Assembly (NCBI GenBank): GCA_026395105.1
Contig: JAPLZH010000015.1
Span: forward strand, 1-7,158
From: Candidatus Tayloriibacteriota bacterium
GTDB taxonomy: Bacteria > Patescibacteriota > Minisyncoccia > Phycocordibacterales > PALSA-1337
Direction of reading: 5' to 3'
Length of the DNA stretch: 7,158 bases
The position numbers and the translations under genes are program-made. Positions 5,660-7,158 of the stretch are shown piece by piece. The notes beneath the pieces are model-generated. The model was not told the DNA's origin. It searched no databases and worked only from the letters and a program-made list of their open reading frames with translations. Each line of letters starts with the position of its first letter. Position 1 is the stretch's first letter.

Positions 5660-6811
5660 TTACTTTTTATCTTTATCGACGAAAGAAAGCGCCATTTTCT
5701 GATCTTTTGGATCGAAGAGAGTGATCTTAAAGTTATAGGTCTTTCCAAGCTCTAATTTAGCGCGAAGTTTTTCTTCACTTCCGAATTCAGAGACATGTAC
5801 TAGTCCAGCAATTCCTTCTTCTATAGATGCTAGAGCGCCGTGCTTGTTAAATTTAATTACGACACCACGAACGACTTTATCTTTTCCGTATTTCTTTCCA
5901 GCTTCTACCCATGGATTCTCTTTAAGAGCCTTAATAGAAAGTGAGATTTTACCATCCTTAACTTCTATTACCTTAACTCTAACCTTCTGACCGATCTTAA
6001 ATAGGGCACGAGGGTCTTCTACTAGTGACCAGTCGATTTCTGAGATGTGCACTAGTCCTTCTAAACCTTCTTCAACCTTAACGAATACTCCGAAATCTAC
6101 GACTCCAGTAACAGTACCGTCTAGGATGTCGCCGACTGTATATCTTCCGACTGCCTTTTCTTTGTCCTTATGTTCAGGACTCTTTTCTGAGAAGATGAGT
6201 TTTCCTTCCTTCGGAACTGCAGTAATGATGCAAACAGAAATTCTCTTTCCGACCATTTTCTTTAGTTCTTCTAGAATCTTATCTTTATCTCCATCCTGTA
6301 CTCGAGGATAATGTTCAGGCTTTAACTGAGAAGCAGGAAGGAATCCTGATAGACCCTGCCATTCGAGTATTAGTCCACCCTTATTTGCCTCAGTGATAAG
6401 TAAATCGAGAACTGCCTTTGACTTAATAGTCTCTTCAGCTTCGCTCCAGATAAGTGCCTGGCGAGCTTCCTTTAGAGATAGTTCTATATAGCCATCTTTA
6501 TTATTCAAATCTACGACCTTTGCTGAAATGCTGTCACCGACGTTCATTTTCTTAATAACGTCACGTGCGCTTACATATTCACGACCATAGATAATACCAG
6601 TTCCGTAAGGTTTTAAGTCTATATATACGCCTGATTTCTCAATGCTTATAACAGGACCCTCTACCACGTCTCCGACTTTCGGTAATTCGGCTGTTTCGTC
6701 GAATACCTTTGTCATTACTGGGCTTTTTGGCACTTCGTCTACTACTACTCTTGGCTTTTTTGCCACCTTTTCCTTCACTACTTTAACTGTTTCTTTAAGC
6801 TTTTTTAACAT
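5660..6811 (-). CDS. rpsA: 30S ribosomal protein S1 (four S1 repeats)
   Basis: A 383-residue S1, which binds mRNA on the small subunit and helps initiation. After a lysine-rich head (1-35) come four OB-fold S1 repeats: about 43-116 (KVGDVVEGPVISIEKSGVYIDL), 132-210 (divergent; LILEWQGLSGFLPASQLKP), 223-297 (the most canonical; GDILDGTVTGVVDFGVFVKV...GLVHISEIDW) and 306-377 (VVRGVVIKFNKHGALASIEEGIAGLVHVSEF). E. coli S1 has six repeats; four is usual in Gram-positive-like and CPR forms. The ATG at 6811 has no Shine-Dalgarno sequence; instead the leader holds ACCTCCC about 15 bases upstream, which looks like the 16S tail rather than its complement. A promoter at 6909-6936 predicts a leader of about 91 bases. 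Alternative identities are unlikely. Confidence 0.95.
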   Translation of the reverse strand: MLKKLKETVKVVKEKVAKKPRVVVDEVPKSPVMTKVFDETAELPKVGDVVEGPVISIEKSGVYIDLKPYGTGIIYGREYVSARDVIKKMNVGDSISAKVVDLNNKDGYIELSLKEARQALIWSEAEETIKSKAVLDLLITEANKGGLILEWQGLSGFLPASQLKPEHYPRVQDGDKDKILEELKKMVGKRISVCIITAVPKEGKLIFSEKSPEHKDKEKAVGRYTVGDILDGTVTGVVDFGVFVKVEEGLEGLVHISEIDWSLVEDPRALFKIGQKVRVKVIEVKDGKISLSIKALKENPWVEAGKKYGKDKVVRGVVIKFNKHGALASIEEGIAGLVHVSEFGSEEKLRAKLELGKTYNFKITLFDPKDQKMALSFVDKDKK

Positions 6812-6908
6812 AAATTATTCACTGGGAGGTCCGCTTTTTAAACTAATAAAATAAATTGCGGGGTTACTCGACAGAGTATTAATAAATGCGACTTTACGCC
6901 GCCAAAAG

Positions 6909-6936
6909 ACTATACCATATTTACGGGAAAATGAAA
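6909..6936 (-). promoter_or_regulatory. Likely rpsA promoter
   Basis: On the minus strand, -10 TATAGT (6914-6909) lies 16 bases after a modest -35 TTTCAT (6936-6931). Transcription would begin near 6902, giving a leader of about 91 bases to the rpsA ATG. The leader includes a small hairpin, TACTC-TGTC-GAGTA, and an anti-Shine-Dalgarno-like ACCTCC (complement of 6825-6830). The -10 is good and the -35 is weak. Confidence 0.5.
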
Positions 6937-6943
6937 GGCAAAT

Positions 6944-6973
6944 GTTTTACACTGGTCTAGTCCAGCACAAAAC
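6944..6973 (-). other. 30-base near-palindrome forming a hairpin on the minus strand
   Basis: Read on the minus strand, GTTTTGTGCTGG, a 6-base loop ACTAGA, then CCAGTGTAAAAC. All 12 pairs form in RNA, including three consecutive G-U wobbles that would be A-C mismatches in the other strand's RNA. This favours a structure made from minus-strand transcripts. It lies between the transposase end and the rpsA promoter. No clean U tract follows, so a terminator role is only possible. As DNA it is a near-perfect palindrome centred on CTAG. Confidence 0.5.
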
Positions 6974-7022
6974 CTTTACAAATTAACAAGACGTGGTAAT
7001 CTGCATTTCAGAAGCCCAGCCT

Positions 7023-7158
7023 CTAGCTACCCCTCAAGTAGGACACTCGAACTTAATAATGAATAATACTCTGTTGCTGTCCTAAACTCAATACACTCCC
7101 TAGGTCGGTCATTCAAGAAGGAATGGATTTCATCTAAATCTTCTTGAGTAACGGTACT
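7023..7158 (-). mobile_element. 3' end of an IS30-family insertion sequence (partial)
   Basis: This is the right-hand end of an element that continues beyond the window. It contains the transposase C-terminus and a few bases after its stop. The similarity with the left-edge remnant stops at CTAG (7023-7026), which I take as the approximate element end. The terminal repeat cannot be confirmed because the other end is outside the window. Confidence 0.5.
7027..7158 (-). CDS. IS30-family transposase, C-terminal fragment
   Basis: The last 43 residues of a DDE transposase of the IS30 family, entering from outside the window. VTQEDLDEIHSFLNDRPRECIEFRTATEYY matches the family's C-terminal 'ITxxxLxxIxxxLNxRPRKxLGYxTPxEVF'. 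Two consensus positions differ (RPRK to RPRE, TP to TA), so it may be drifting. The catalytic DDE residues lie upstream and are not visible, so activity cannot be judged. It ends in TAG, unlike the TAA of all other genes here, consistent with foreign origin. It points toward rpsA; readthrough could reach the rpsA leader, with the 6944-6973 hairpin in between. Confidence 0.75.
   Translation of the reverse strand, partial: STVTQEDLDEIHSFLNDRPRECIEFRTATEYYSLLSSSVLLEG

Noticed and set aside
6045..6311. Plus-strand open frames within rpsA (also 6642-6854) and a minus-strand frame in pth (5056-5271)
   Set aside because: These are antisense to highly conserved S1 and Pth coding; their compositions (Ser/Thr/Pro-rich or Lys/Phe-rich) are by-products of the other strand.
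6944..6973. tRNA T-arm candidate (CTGGTCTAGTCCAG)
   Set aside because: The loop is 6 rather than 7 bases, lacks TTCGA, and no matching acceptor, D or anticodon arms lie at tRNA distances.
1..7158. CRISPR array, or recoded TGA as in Gracilibacteria/Absconditabacteria
   Set aside because: No spaced direct repeats are seen, and genes read with the standard code: ordinary GGN glycine codons and TAA stops with no in-frame TGA.

Overview
The window looks like a chromosomal stretch of an AT-rich ultra-small bacterium of the Patescibacteria/CPR radiation, most likely the Parcubacteria group. The reasons are the type IV pilin set with the 'INPNRQFKLARDSQR' signature after the pilin helix, a divergent histidyl-tRNA-synthetase-like protein, a compact four-repeat ribosomal protein S1, and start codons without Shine-Dalgarno sequences. 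The placement is inference from gene style; no rRNA is present to confirm it. All complete genes end in TAA, and nothing suggests recoded TGA.

Layout, left to right. (1) 1-134: a degraded segment whose last ~34 bases resemble the 3' end of the IS30-type transposase at the right edge. (2) 135-495: only the C-terminal part of a PilC/GspF inner-membrane platform protein, apparently cut by that element. (3) 515-2447: two overlapping genes in the same operon. One is a prepilin-like protein carrying a C-terminal repeat domain that reads as a beta-propeller. The other has two pilin-type hydrophobic helices and looks like a fusion of two minor pilins. (4) A weak terminator, then 2571-3056, a classical major-type pilin on its own. 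(5) On the minus strand, lepB (signal peptidase I) followed 7 bases later by a HisRS-like gene whose aminoacylation motifs are mostly lost. (6) Divergent from lepB is pth (peptidyl-tRNA hydrolase). The two promoters share one -35 region, and both predicted transcription starts fall on or next to the start codon. (7) A strong two-way terminator, then rpsA on the minus strand. (8) An rpsA promoter/leader region, an unusual 30-base hairpin, and the C-terminal end of an IS30-family transposase running off the right edge.

Functionally, the left half is a type IV pilus locus (platform protein, minor pilins, major pilin). The right half is housekeeping: protein export (LepB) and translation (Pth, S1, HisRS-like). 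The block is bracketed by two IS30-like 3' ends facing inward. The observations most worth following are the propeller-bearing pilin (a candidate surface adhesin), the fused double-helix pilin, the apparent disruption of pilC, the degenerate HisRS, and the paired leaderless promoters.
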